NCBI RefSeq assembly: GCF_001486165.1
Contig: NZ_LN908977.1
Coordinates: forward strand, 567,621-631,620
Direction: 5' to 3'
Length of the DNA stretch: 64,000 nucleotides
Source: Bittarella massiliensis (ex Durand et al. 2017)
Lineage (GTDB): Bacteria; Bacillota; Clostridia; Oscillospirales; Ruminococcaceae
Shown here: positions 30,700 through 39,102 of the stretch, piece after piece
How the letters are laid out: every line of letters starts with the position of its first letter
How positions within the stretch are numbered: the first letter of the stretch is position 1
Program-made: the position numbers and the translations under genes
The notes under the pieces: model-generated
What the model was told of the DNA's origin: nothing
Seen by the model: only the letters and a program-made list of their open reading frames with translations
Databases searched by the model: none

Positions 30700-33600
30700 T
30701 CAGTTGCCGGGCTGCTGCCGGCCGAGTGCGGCCCAGTGCTCAAAGTCCTGCTGGGCCATGGGGCGGGCGAAGTAAAAGCCCTGGATGGTGTCCAGCCCCA
30801 TGGGGCGGACGATCTGGTACTCCTCCTGGGTCTCGACCCCCTCCAGGCAGACGTGGATGCCCACGTCGTGGCAGAGGGCGACGATGAAGCGGATGAAGGT
30901 GGCGTCGAAACGGCTGTTTTGGATCCCCTTGACAAAGTCCCGGTCGATTTTGACGATGTCCGCCGGCGCCCGCTTGAGGATGTTGAGGGAGGAGTAGCCG
31001 GTCCCGAAGTCGTCCATGGCCAGGCGGATGCCCATTTTCCGGATCTCCTCAAAGGTCTGGGACATGGCGTCGGCGCTGGAGGCGATGTAGCTCTCGGTCA
31101 GCTCCAAGACGATGTGGGCGGGGTCCACCCCCATGTCCAGCAGGGTCTGGCGGGCGAAGGGGAGAAAGTCGGGCTGGGACAGCTGCAGGTAGGAGAGGTT
31201 GATGCTGAGGGAGAAGTCGGGCAGGCGCTCGACCCAGCGGGAACAGGTGCGGATGGCGCTGGCGAAGATCCAGCGGCCCACCGGGTGGATGAGCCCGCTC
31301 TCCTCCAGGAGGGGGATGAACTCGCCGGGGCCGACGGGGCCGTAGTCGGCGCACTGCCAGCGGGCCAGCACCTCGGCCCCGCGAAGGGCGCCGGTCCTGG
31401 CGTCCACCTGGGGCTGAAAGGCGAGGGAGAAGCCCTCAAAATCCCGCTCGACGCTGGTGCGCAGGTGCTCGATCAGGTCGAGGCTGCGCTCTTTGGAGAG
31501 GAGGATGGAGGGGGAGAAGGGGATCAACTGGTTTTTCCCCCGCGCCTTGGCGTGTTCCAGGGAGTAGGAGGCGTACTTGAAGAGGTCGAGGTAGTTGTTC
31601 CCGTCGTCGGGGTAGAAGGCGGAGCCGGCCGAGAGGGTGCAGTAGTACCTGCGGCCGGAAAACTCCTGCTGGCGGGAAAAGACGTCCCGCAGGGCGCTGT
31701 AAAACTGCTCCGGCGCCGCGCGGCCGCCCCCGCTGAAAATCACCCCGAACTCGTCGCCGTCCAGCCGGTAGACGGTGGCGTTGGAGGGGAGAAAGGTCTG
31801 GATCTTTTGGGAGGTGATCCGCAGCACCTCGTCCCCAAAGACCCGGTCGTAGAGGTCGTTGACCCGCTTGAACTCGTCGAGGCCGAGGACCATCACGCTC
31901 AGGCTCTGGTCCGGGCGCTCCTGCAAAAAGTGGTTGACGTCCTCCTCAAAGACAAACTTGTTGAGCAGCCCCGTCACGTGGTCGATCTTGTTTTTGCGCC
32001 CCAGGTTGGCGATGGTGCCGGCAAAGAGGACGGGCTCTCCCTGCTCGTCTCGCTCCACATGGCCGCGGCAGCGCATCCACACCCACTCGCCGCGGCGGTT
32101 TTTGGCCCGGTACTCGATGTTGTGACAGCTGGTGCGGCCGTCCTCGATCTCCTGGTTGGACTCCAAAAAGGCCTGTTTGTCGTGGGGGTGGATGCGGCTG
32201 CCCCAGACGGCGGCGGCATTTTTCACCACCTCGCAGGGAAGGTCGAACTCCTCCACCATGGCCGGGGGATAGCGGAAGGTGCCGGTCTTCATGTTGCAGA
32301 CGTAGACGTAGTCGTCGGTGCTCTGCACCAGGGCGTCGTAGAGGCGGTCCTTGTCGTAGGTGAAGGCCTCGACAGACTCGTCGGTCTCGCCGACGGCGGC
32401 CCGCTCCTCCGCCCGCTGGATGTGTAGCAGCCGCTTCTGCCGGTACATCTGCTCGTCGGCGCGGGCCAGGAGTTCGTCCGCCCCCAGCCCCTCGTCCAGC
32501 GGCACCTGCACCAGTCCATAGCAGAAATCGGGCTGGTAGGGGAGCGCATGTTCCTCCGCCAGGGCGGACAGCGCGGCCTTGGCCGCCTCGATCTTGGCCC
32601 GGGCGGCGGCCTCGTCGCTGTTCCAGAACACCAGGCAGAATTCGTCCCCGCTGAGGCGGAAGGCGTAATCGGCGCTGTCCAGTTGGGAGGTGACGGCCCG
32701 GGCGGTGAGTTGGAGGGCGCGGTCGCCCTCCAGGTGGCCGTACTGGTCGTTGATCTGCTTGAGGGAGTTGACGTCGTAAAAGCCCACCACCAGGGGGAGG
32801 GCGGCCCGCTGCGCCGCCCAGACCGACTGCACCAGCGCCTTTTTGCCCGAGCGGCGGTTGCGCACCCCCGTCAGCTCGTCGATGGAGGCGGCCTGGAAGA
32901 GGGCCTTGCGCTCGGTGATGTCCAGCGACTGCTGCAGGTGCACCCGGGAGCCGTCGACCCACTGCACCAGGCTGTCGTAATTTTGGTAGGTGCGCCCGGT
33001 GCGGCTGTTGTGCTCTTCCCAGACGCAGGAGGGGTTGTCGGAGGGGTCTTGCAGCAACAGCTGCACCGGGCAGAACTTGCAGCGCCCCTCCTGGCCGGAC
33101 TGCAGCACCTGCCAGCAGATCGCCCCCTCCGGCTCTTTCAGGGAGAACGCCTCTTTCATGGTGCGGTTCATGTAGAGGATGCGGTCGGTCTGGGGGTCGG
33201 TGATGTAGATGTTGGCCTCCAAGCTGTCCATCAGGGCGCCGAAGATGAAGGATTGCAGGCGGATGTCGTCCATCCGCCCCTGCTGGGCAAAGAAGAGGGA
33301 GAGGATGTCGGCCAGCGATCCGAGGGCCGCCCGCTCCCCCTCGGTCCAGGGGCCCCTTTCCCGCGCCTTGCCCAGGTAGAGGAAGCCCAGGAGGGCGCCC
33401 TCTCTTTCGATGGGGAGGAGGGTGGGGGAGTAGGGGGGCGTCTGGCCGCCGAGGATGTCTCGCACCATCTCCTCCACCGCGCTGTCCTCCGGCGGCTGCC
33501 CGCGGGAAAAGGAAGCTGTCAGCGAGGGGAGATAGCGTTCGAGAAAGAGGGGATAAAACCGCTCCCACCGCTCCTGCGACTCGCCCCAGAAGGCCGCCTC

Positions 33601-33789
33601 CGCGGGCTTTTGGGCGCTGTCGAGCCGCAGAAAGGCCACCCGGCAGACCGGGACAGAGTGCCCCACAAATTCGGCCAGGCAGCCCACCCGCTGCCGGGGA
33701 CTGGAATCGCTTGAGAAGAGGGGGCGCAGGGCCAAAAATCCCTCGTATAGCTGGTAGAGGGGGCCCTGCCCCCGATTGCACTGTTGCAT
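30700..33789 (-). CDS. Large c-di-GMP protein: GAF-like, PAS, GGDEF, PAS, GGDEF, EAL
   Basis: The 1029-residue soluble protein has, in order, a GAF-like N-terminus (about 1-185), a PAS domain with CKFCPVQ cysteines (about 195-310), a first GGDEF with RLSGDEF (about 320-480), a second PAS (about 500-620), a second GGDEF with RLDGDEF (about 625-785), and an EAL domain. The EAL part keeps the phosphodiesterase residues: EVLARW, SINLS, ELTES, DDFGTG, KIDRDF, EGVET and IQGFYF. It may both make and break c-di-GMP. No membrane helix, so it senses a cytoplasmic signal. ATG at 33787-33789 follows GGGAG. Confidence 0.93.
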   Translation of the reverse strand: MQQCNRGQGPLYQLYEGFLALRPLFSSDSSPRQRVGCLAEFVGHSVPVCRVAFLRLDSAQKPAEAAFWGESQERWERFYPLFLERYLPSLTASFSRGQPPEDSAVEEMVRDILGGQTPPYSPTLLPIEREGALLGFLYLGKARERGPWTEGERAALGSLADILSLFFAQQGRMDDIRLQSFIFGALMDSLEANIYITDPQTDRILYMNRTMKEAFSLKEPEGAICWQVLQSGQEGRCKFCPVQLLLQDPSDNPSCVWEEHNSRTGRTYQNYDSLVQWVDGSRVHLQQSLDITERKALFQAASIDELTGVRNRRSGKKALVQSVWAAQRAALPLVVGFYDVNSLKQINDQYGHLEGDRALQLTARAVTSQLDSADYAFRLSGDEFCLVFWNSDEAAARAKIEAAKAALSALAEEHALPYQPDFCYGLVQVPLDEGLGADELLARADEQMYRQKRLLHIQRAEERAAVGETDESVEAFTYDKDRLYDALVQSTDDYVYVCNMKTGTFRYPPAMVEEFDLPCEVVKNAAAVWGSRIHPHDKQAFLESNQEIEDGRTSCHNIEYRAKNRRGEWVWMRCRGHVERDEQGEPVLFAGTIANLGRKNKIDHVTGLLNKFVFEEDVNHFLQERPDQSLSVMVLGLDEFKRVNDLYDRVFGDEVLRITSQKIQTFLPSNATVYRLDGDEFGVIFSGGGRAAPEQFYSALRDVFSRQQEFSGRRYYCTLSAGSAFYPDDGNNYLDLFKYASYSLEHAKARGKNQLIPFSPSILLSKERSLDLIEHLRTSVERDFEGFSLAFQPQVDARTGALRGAEVLARWQCADYGPVGPGEFIPLLEESGLIHPVGRWIFASAIRTCSRWVERLPDFSLSINLSYLQLSQPDFLPFARQTLLDMGVDPAHIVLELTESYIASSADAMSQTFEEIRKMGIRLAMDDFGTGYSSLNILKRAPADIVKIDRDFVKGIQNSRFDATFIRFIVALCHDVGIHVCLEGVETQEEYQIVRPMGLDTIQGFYFARPMAQQDFEHWAALGRQQPGN

Positions 33790-33847
33790 GATCACACGCT
33801 CCCACTTTTTGTTTGAGGTGCTCGGATGGAGGCCGGCCGGGAATAAG

Positions 33848-34702
33848 TCACCCGGCGGGACTGTCCAGGAGGCGGTGCAGGTACTCGGTGACCCGCCGCT
33901 CCTCCTCTTCCCGGTAGGGATAGCCGAGGGCGGCGGCCACCGCCCTTGCGGACTGGGAGAAGAGGCGGCCCAGGTCGAAGAGGGATCGGCGGCAGGCGGG
34001 GTAGCTGTCACAGCGGCAGGTCGCCAGCAGGGCCTGCCAGGTCTCGGGGGGGAGGTATTGCTCCAGGTACTTGCCGCACTTGCCGGTGCTCACCGAAAAG
34101 CCGGTCTGACAGCCCACCTGCCAGCCGAGCATCCGCACCAGTTCGCCGTGCAGGGCATGCAGGTGTTCGGCGGCGTAGAGGATCTCCCCCCGGCAGATGC
34201 CCTTGAGCACGTAGGGGGAGAGCCACCAGAACTCGTTGCAGCAGGCCCAGAACGCCGCCAGGCTGGGGCGCTTGACCCAGTGGCAGCGGTCGCTCGGCGG
34301 GGGCAGGGGAGGGCAGCGGCCGTCTTTGTCCAGCAGGATGACGGTCTGGGTGTCCTCTTGGAGGTAGTCCTCCAGCATGTCCAGGGTGCGCAGCATCAGG
34401 TCGATGCGGTTGCCGTCGGCAAAGAGCATCAAGTAGGTGTAGGCGCCCCCCAGCGAAGGGGGGAAGAGGACGCCGTCCTCCGGGGTCTGCAGGATGACCC
34501 GCTCGCCGAATACATCGATCCAGCCGGGGGTGGCCAGGAAGGGGGCCATGTCGGTGACAAAGTAGACCACGTCGAAGTCCTGAAAGGCGTCGCGGGGGGC
34601 CTGCGGGTTGGCGCGGGAGCCGTTGAGGGCCACCAGGCGGACGCGCGGGTCGCTTTGGGCGGTATCGAGGATGAGCTGATACATCTCCTGTTCGGTGCGC
34701 AT
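33848..34702 (-). CDS. Aminoglycoside 6-adenylyltransferase-like protein (AAD6 family)
   Basis: The 284-residue protein starts MRTEQEMYQLILDTA and has the nucleotidyltransferase motif LNGSRANPQAPRDAFQDFDVVYFVTD (residues about 25-50, GS and DxD) and later NRIDLML, the pattern of AadK/AadE streptomycin adenylyltransferases. The C-terminal helical domain with EFWWLSPYVLKGICRGEI is also typical. Chromosomal copies are common in Firmicutes and resistance is not guaranteed. GGAGG precedes the ATG. A TATAAT (34742-34747, minus strand) lies 40 bp upstream. Confidence 0.92.
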   Translation of the reverse strand: MRTEQEMYQLILDTAQSDPRVRLVALNGSRANPQAPRDAFQDFDVVYFVTDMAPFLATPGWIDVFGERVILQTPEDGVLFPPSLGGAYTYLMLFADGNRIDLMLRTLDMLEDYLQEDTQTVILLDKDGRCPPLPPPSDRCHWVKRPSLAAFWACCNEFWWLSPYVLKGICRGEILYAAEHLHALHGELVRMLGWQVGCQTGFSVSTGKCGKYLEQYLPPETWQALLATCRCDSYPACRRSLFDLGRLFSQSARAVAAALGYPYREEEERRVTEYLHRLLDSPAG

Positions 34703-34763
34703 GACAGGGACCTCCTTCGTCTTGATCAGATAGATAAACCCATTATACAGGAAAACGGGGAAC

Positions 34764-34798
34764 AAAAAAACAGCTGAACCAAAAAGAACAGCTGTTTT
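34764..34798 (-). terminator. Terminator of the 34.9-36.9 kb operon
   Basis: A 10-bp stem AAAACAGCTG/CAGCTGTTTT (34767-34776 with 34789-34798) is followed on the minus strand by seven T. A second small hairpin lies at 34802-34821. Confidence 0.85.
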
Positions 34799-34866
34799 GG
34801 GGGCATTTTGTGAAAAATGCCGCTGATGGGAGAGGATTTGGAGTTCAGAGGGGGTGGAGGAGACAC

Positions 34867-35958
34867 TCAGTCGCCGACGCCGGTGACGAGGTCGGGATCG
34901 CTGTACTCCTCCTTGAGGATGTCGTAGTCCTTCCAGTCCTCGCTGTACTGCACCTCCAGGGAGAAGACGCAGCGCGCCGCCTGACCCGACTCGTTGAAGG
35001 TGCTGATATAGCCGTCGGCCAGCACCCGACCGTCTTCGCCGGCGGAAAAGTCGGTGAAGGTGACGGAACTCCCCTGACCGACGTAGCGATAGCGCAGGAC
35101 GAGGTGGTCTTTGCGAATGTAGGAGGGGCGAGCGCCCTTGACCACGTATTCCCCCTTGGAGGGGTAGTGGACGTGGCTCAACAGATAGGCGTTGAGGTCG
35201 CTCTTCGCAATGGAGGCGGGGTTGTAGCTGTTGCCCACCACGATTTTCAGGGGGATGCTCACGACCTCGCCGCCGGGGGTGTGGGCAGTGATCTCGGTCT
35301 CGCCGTCCTGCAGGATCTGCAGCTCGACCGAGAGGCGATATCCCGTGCCGGAAAGAAGGGAGACGGGCTTTTGGGGGAGAGAGGCGGTGGCGACTTCGGG
35401 GTGGGAACTCTCCAGCTGGATGTAGGGGTAGTCCTCGCGGAAGGCCGCCTCGTATTGGAGGGTGACAGAGGAAGAGCGGCCCGCCGTGTCGCTGGAAAAC
35501 CACCTGGCCTCGGTGTCGGCAAACTGCAGGGCGGTGATGGTACAGCTGTCCTCGTCGGCCGCCACCTCCTGTTTGTTCTGTACCACCTTGAAGAGCTGGG
35601 GCTGGCTCTGCACTTTTCCGTCGGCGCTCTGACAGTAGACTTCCGCCAGGCCAGGCTCCTTGGGGGTGGCCACCCCTTTGACGAGATTTACAAAGGTGTC
35701 GTCCATCGCCACCGCCAACACATCCGGGTTGGTGGAGACCCACTGAAAGTCTTCCGGCGAGAGGCTGACACTGCCGGGGCACTTGGCGGTCAGTTTGACC
35801 GGTTTGCTGTTGTCCAGTTCTAGAAGGAGGGCGGCAGGGCGCTGAAAATCGATCGAGGCGACGGGATCCTTCTCGGCCCCTTCCCGCTTCTGGCAGCCGG
35901 TGGCCGTGAAGAGGAGCAGGGCGGCGCACAGCAGGGACGCGGTTTTTTTGAGAGACAT
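34867..35958 (-). CDS. Putative lipoprotein, possibly with Ig-like domains
   Basis: The 363-residue protein starts with MSLKKTASLLCAALLLFTATGC, a type II signal peptide with lipobox Cys at residue 22, so it should be on the outer face of the membrane. The mature part is beta-rich; the segment around residues 60-125 (VSLSPEDFQWVSTNPDVLAV then GLAEVYC) looks like a Big2-type bacterial Ig domain, with a similar one at about 165-235 (SSHPEVATA). No enzyme motif. GGAGGG precedes the ATG. It lies in a loose leftward run behind DUF1232 and LURP-one-related genes. Confidence 0.82.
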   Translation of the reverse strand: MSLKKTASLLCAALLLFTATGCQKREGAEKDPVASIDFQRPAALLLELDNSKPVKLTAKCPGSVSLSPEDFQWVSTNPDVLAVAMDDTFVNLVKGVATPKEPGLAEVYCQSADGKVQSQPQLFKVVQNKQEVAADEDSCTITALQFADTEARWFSSDTAGRSSSVTLQYEAAFREDYPYIQLESSHPEVATASLPQKPVSLLSGTGYRLSVELQILQDGETEITAHTPGGEVVSIPLKIVVGNSYNPASIAKSDLNAYLLSHVHYPSKGEYVVKGARPSYIRKDHLVLRYRYVGQGSSVTFTDFSAGEDGRVLADGYISTFNESGQAARCVFSLEVQYSEDWKDYDILKEEYSDPDLVTGVGD

Positions 35959-36008
35959 GGTGGAGGGCCCTCCTTTGAAAAGAAGTGTTTTGGAAATGCC
36001 GGGCGGCA

Positions 36009-36479
36009 TTACCCGTTTGAGCAGTTGGCCGCGTCGATGGCCAGCACGATCATCAGGGCCAGCAGCACGTTCCCCTGTTCGGCCACCTCGATGACATAGG
36101 TGTCGGTCCAGTGCAGCGGCTCTTTGTAGACCCGGGCGATCTCCCGCCCGGCGGCGTCCAGCACCTGGTAGTTCCAGCCCAGCCAGTCCCCCTCCACCCG
36201 CCAGCCATTGCAGTCGAGGGTGTAGGAGGGGCGAAAGAGGGTGAACTCCCGCTTGATTTGGCCGATGCAGCGCTCCCCCAGATAGAGGGCGAAGCGGGGG
36301 AGAAAGGTGAGCACCTCCTCCTTGACTTGCCCCAGATACCGGTCTTGGGTGTCGTAAATTTCCAGCCGGTGCCCCCAGGAGAGCTGCCCCTTTACGGTGA
36401 AGAGGGAGGCGCCCCACTCGTCATAGATGTCGTAGCTGTCAAACCAGGAGAAAAAGCGCTGTCGGAACAGAAGTTTCAT
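36009..36479 (-). CDS. LURP-one-related (Tubby-like fold) family protein
   Basis: A 156-residue protein with the LURP-one-related pattern: MKLLFRQRFFSWFDSYDIYDEWG, then short strands LFTVKGQL, HRLEIYDTQDRYLGQVKEE and RFALYLGERCIGQIKRE, and a closing hydrophobic helix (VLLALMIVLAIDAA). The fold is a closed beta barrel around a helix; in bacteria its role is unknown. ATG at 36477-36479 follows GAGGAG; an upstream in-frame start has no RBS. Confidence 0.85.
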   Translation of the reverse strand: MKLLFRQRFFSWFDSYDIYDEWGASLFTVKGQLSWGHRLEIYDTQDRYLGQVKEEVLTFLPRFALYLGERCIGQIKREFTLFRPSYTLDCNGWRVEGDWLGWNYQVLDAAGREIARVYKEPLHWTDTYVIEVAEQGNVLLALMIVLAIDAANCSNG

Positions 36480-36531
36480 AAAAGTCTCCTCTCTGCCCAC
36501 TGGGCGGGGCGGGGATCGGTGGAAAAAAGTC

Positions 36532-36903
36532 CTAGCGCCACACCGCCTTGACGACGAGCCAGGCGATGAGGAGCCAGAACAGGAGGACGGGGAGGGCGTA
36601 GTACCACCTTTTGGGCTTTCCGTCCTGCCAGATATTGGATGAGCGCTCCCTGCTCCGTGCCCAGACGTCGGCCGGGATGCAGCGGACCGTCAGGGCCACC
36701 AGGGCCGGCAGCAGGAGGAGGTCGTCCAGATACCCGAGCACCGGAATGAAATCGGGGATGAGATCGATGGGCGACAGGGCATAGCCCACCGTCAGGGCGG
36801 CGAGCGCCTTGGCGAGAAAGGGGGGCTCCCTGTCCTTGAGGGCGATGAAGACGGCTGGGATGTCGGCCTTTAGCTGCTTGGCCCGCTCTTTGATGGACGG
36901 CAT
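36532..36903 (-). CDS. DUF1232 (YkvA-like) membrane protein
   Basis: A 123-residue protein with the DUF1232 signature ALSPIDLIPDFIPVLGYLDDLLLLPALV (split: ALSPIDLIPDFIPVLG, YLDDLLLLPALV; residues about 42-69), a basic N-terminus and a C-terminal transmembrane helix. The family is widespread and of unknown function. The start ATG at 36901-36903 lies 28 bp downstream of the second RlmD gene, so it is likely in that operon. Confidence 0.9.
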   Translation of the reverse strand: MPSIKERAKQLKADIPAVFIALKDREPPFLAKALAALTVGYALSPIDLIPDFIPVLGYLDDLLLLPALVALTVRCIPADVWARSRERSSNIWQDGKPKRWYYALPVLLFWLLIAWLVVKAVWR

Positions 36904-36931
36904 CTGCACCTTCCCCCCTACTCGTGGATCG

Positions 36932-38293
36932 TCAGTCGCCGGCTTTGGAGAGCAGCACCACGCACTCCACATGGGAGGTGCGGGGGAAGAGGTCCACCGG
37001 CTGTATCTGTTGGGCGGTATAGCCCCGCTCGGCAAAGAGGGCCACGTCCCGGGCCATGGTGGCCGGGTTGCAGGAGATCATCACCACCCGGTCGGGGGCG
37101 AGGCGGGTCACCTCGTCGATGACGTGGACGTCGCAGCCCTTGCGGGGCGGGTCCAGGACCACCGCGGTGGGGGAGATGCCGTTTTGGGCGAAGTAGTCCA
37201 CCGCGTCCTTGCAGTCGCCGCAGATGAACTGGGCGTTTTCAATGCCGTTCAGGGTGGCGTTTTTCCGGGCGTCCTCCACGGCGGTGGGGACGACCTCCAC
37301 CCCGTACACCTCTTTGACCTGGCCGGACATGGTCAGGCCGATGGAGCCCACCCCGCAGTAGAGGTCGAGGAGGATGTCCTCCCGGCTCAACTGGGCCATC
37401 TTGGCGGCGAGGGTGTAGAGGGTCTCCGCCGCGTCCCGGTTGACCTGGTAGAAGGAGAGGGGGGAGAGGGCCAGGCGGATGCCGCAGAGCTCGTCCACGA
37501 TCCGCTCCTCCCCCCAGAGGAGGGTGCACTCCTGCCCCATGATCACGTTGGTAGCCCGGCGGTTGTGGTTGAGATAGATGCTGCGGATGTCGGGGAACTG
37601 GCGGGTGAGGGTGTCCACCAGCTGGCCGCTGTGGGGCAGCCGGTCCCCGTTGATGACCACCGTCATCATGATCTGCCCGGTCTTTTGGGCCAGGCGCAGG
37701 CAGAGGTGGCGCACCAGCCCGCGCTGGTTTTCCTCGCTGTAGACCGAAATCTTGTGGCTCTCCAAAAAGCGGCAGAAGCTGACGGCGATCCGGTCAAAGA
37801 CGGGGGGGTGGAGGGAACAGCTCTGCAGGGGGACGATGCGGTGACTGTTTTTGCCGTAGTAGCCGCAGACCACCCGTCCATCCCGGTCGAGGCCGACCGG
37901 GAGCTGGCACTTATTGCGATACCCCTCCCGCCGGGGACTGGGAAGGCAGGGGGGGAGGGTGTGCTCCATCCCCGCCCCCTTTTTCAGGCAGCTCTCCACC
38001 GCCGCCGTCTTGATGGACAGCTCCTTGCGATAGGTCATCTGCCGGTAGACGCACCCCCCGCAGCGGGGCCAGAGGGAGCAGTCGCTGTCGATCCGGTCGG
38101 GGCTGGGCTCCAGTACCGCCAGCAGCCGGGCAAAGCCGTAGTTTTTCAGCAGCTTGAGCACCCGCACCTGCACCCGCTCCCCCTCGATGGCGCCGGGCAC
38201 AAAGAGGGCAAAGCCCTCATGCCGGCCCACCCCGCTGCCGTCGTGGGTGGTGCCGGTGATGAGCAGTTCCAGTTCGTCGTTTTTCTTCAGCAT
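36932..38293 (-). CDS. rlmD: 23S rRNA (uracil-5-)-methyltransferase, RlmD/RumA family (copy 2)
   Basis: A 453-residue protein with TRAM domain (about 5-60, GVGRHEGFALFVPGA), iron-sulfur cysteines (DCSLWPRCGGCVYRQ, residues about 71-85, and a later Cys), and a methyltransferase domain with LDLYCGVGSIGL, VLDPPRKGCD and ISCNPATMARD. The catalytic Cys is in SCNP. The match to the family is stronger in the C-terminal motif (DPPRKG) than in copy 1 (DPARAG). ATG at 38291-38293; a TTG nine bases upstream is possible. Its promoter is the intact TATAAT at the edge of the 108-bp array. Confidence 0.93.
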   Translation of the reverse strand: MLKKNDELELLITGTTHDGSGVGRHEGFALFVPGAIEGERVQVRVLKLLKNYGFARLLAVLEPSPDRIDSDCSLWPRCGGCVYRQMTYRKELSIKTAAVESCLKKGAGMEHTLPPCLPSPRREGYRNKCQLPVGLDRDGRVVCGYYGKNSHRIVPLQSCSLHPPVFDRIAVSFCRFLESHKISVYSEENQRGLVRHLCLRLAQKTGQIMMTVVINGDRLPHSGQLVDTLTRQFPDIRSIYLNHNRRATNVIMGQECTLLWGEERIVDELCGIRLALSPLSFYQVNRDAAETLYTLAAKMAQLSREDILLDLYCGVGSIGLTMSGQVKEVYGVEVVPTAVEDARKNATLNGIENAQFICGDCKDAVDYFAQNGISPTAVVLDPPRKGCDVHVIDEVTRLAPDRVVMISCNPATMARDVALFAERGYTAQQIQPVDLFPRTSHVECVVLLSKAGD

Positions 38294-38507
38294 TTCAGTC
38301 AATACCCCATTGTGGCGGGCCGGGGCCCGATGATGTGTGCCCCCGAAAAAAGAGACTGGCTGCGGGGGCGGGAAAGGATGGCTCTGGGCGGCGCTCCTCC
38401 CTGCGGGGAGAGAGGCTGCCCCCGCGGGCGGGGCGGTGGGAAAGTGGTCCCACCCGTCCCGGTGCGGGGAAGCCGGAAAAGTTGTTTTCGGTCATTGAAG
38501 GGTCACG

Positions 38508-38948
38508 GTTATTATATCACAAGCGCAAAGCGCGTGATGGCATTGGCGACGAGGCGGGGGCAGAGGCGGTTTGTGTGTCGGTCTGGCCGTCTCGGATTTA
38601 CAGTCGCGCTGGGGAGGGAAGTCCACAAGCGCAACGTGCGCGGCGGTGCTGGTCGTGGAGGCAGGGGCAGAGGCGGTTTGTGTGTCTGCCCGGTCGTCTC
38701 GGACTTATAGTCGCGCTGGGGCGGGAGAGTCCACAGGTGCGAAGTGTGCGGCGGTGCTGGCCATGAGGCGGGGAATAGAGGTGATTTGCGTGTCGGTCCG
38801 GCCAACCCGGATTCACAGTCGCGCTGGGGCGGTGAAGGCTACAAATGCAAAGCGCGTGGCGATGCTGGCCGTAGAGGTGGGGACAAAGGCAGTCTGTGCA
38901 TCTGCCCGACCAGTCCGGATCCACGGCTATACAAAAAACATTATACCA
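38508..38948. repeat. 108-bp tandem array with promoter elements at both edges
   Basis: Four units start at 38523, 38629, 38737 and 38845 (lengths 106, 108, 108, about 100). They share GCGCAA-GTGCGCGGCGGTGCTGG, a G-rich middle, GTTTGTGTGTCTGCCCGG and AGTCGCGCTGGGG. On the minus strand a TTGTGATATAAT (TATAAT 38511-38516) lies at the gene-proximal edge and a TTATGGTATAAT (38940-38945) at the far edge; the inner copies keep TTGTGG-like sequence but lose TATAAT. The unit is related to those at 14.2 and 56.3-56.8 kb. Confidence 0.85.
38511..38523 (-). promoter_or_regulatory. Extended -10 element in front of rlmD copy 2
   Basis: TATAAT (38511-38516, minus strand) preceded by TTGTGA; no good -35 hexamer. 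The start codon is about 215 bp downstream, leaving a long leader. Confidence 0.6.
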
Positions 38949-39102
38949 TAAAATCGCGCGCAGGGCACCGGCCTGTCTGCGCGCCCTGTCGAAAAAGGGG
39001 GAGAGTCGGGTTGAGGAGGGCGGGCAGATGTGCTATTCTGGTCAAAAGAGACCGGCCCGCCCGAAGGAGGGTGGGCCGGTGAGAGAAGGGGGAGGGGCGC
39101 AG

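Noticed and set aside
27612-34702. An antibiotic-resistance island
   Set aside because: The two aminoglycoside-enzyme homologues lie among unrelated housekeeping genes without integrase, transposase or composition change.
38571-38951. A 126-codon frame over the 108-bp array with a 36-residue repeat
   Set aside because: Same reason: period is a multiple of three, other frames are also open, and composition is unlike real genes nearby.
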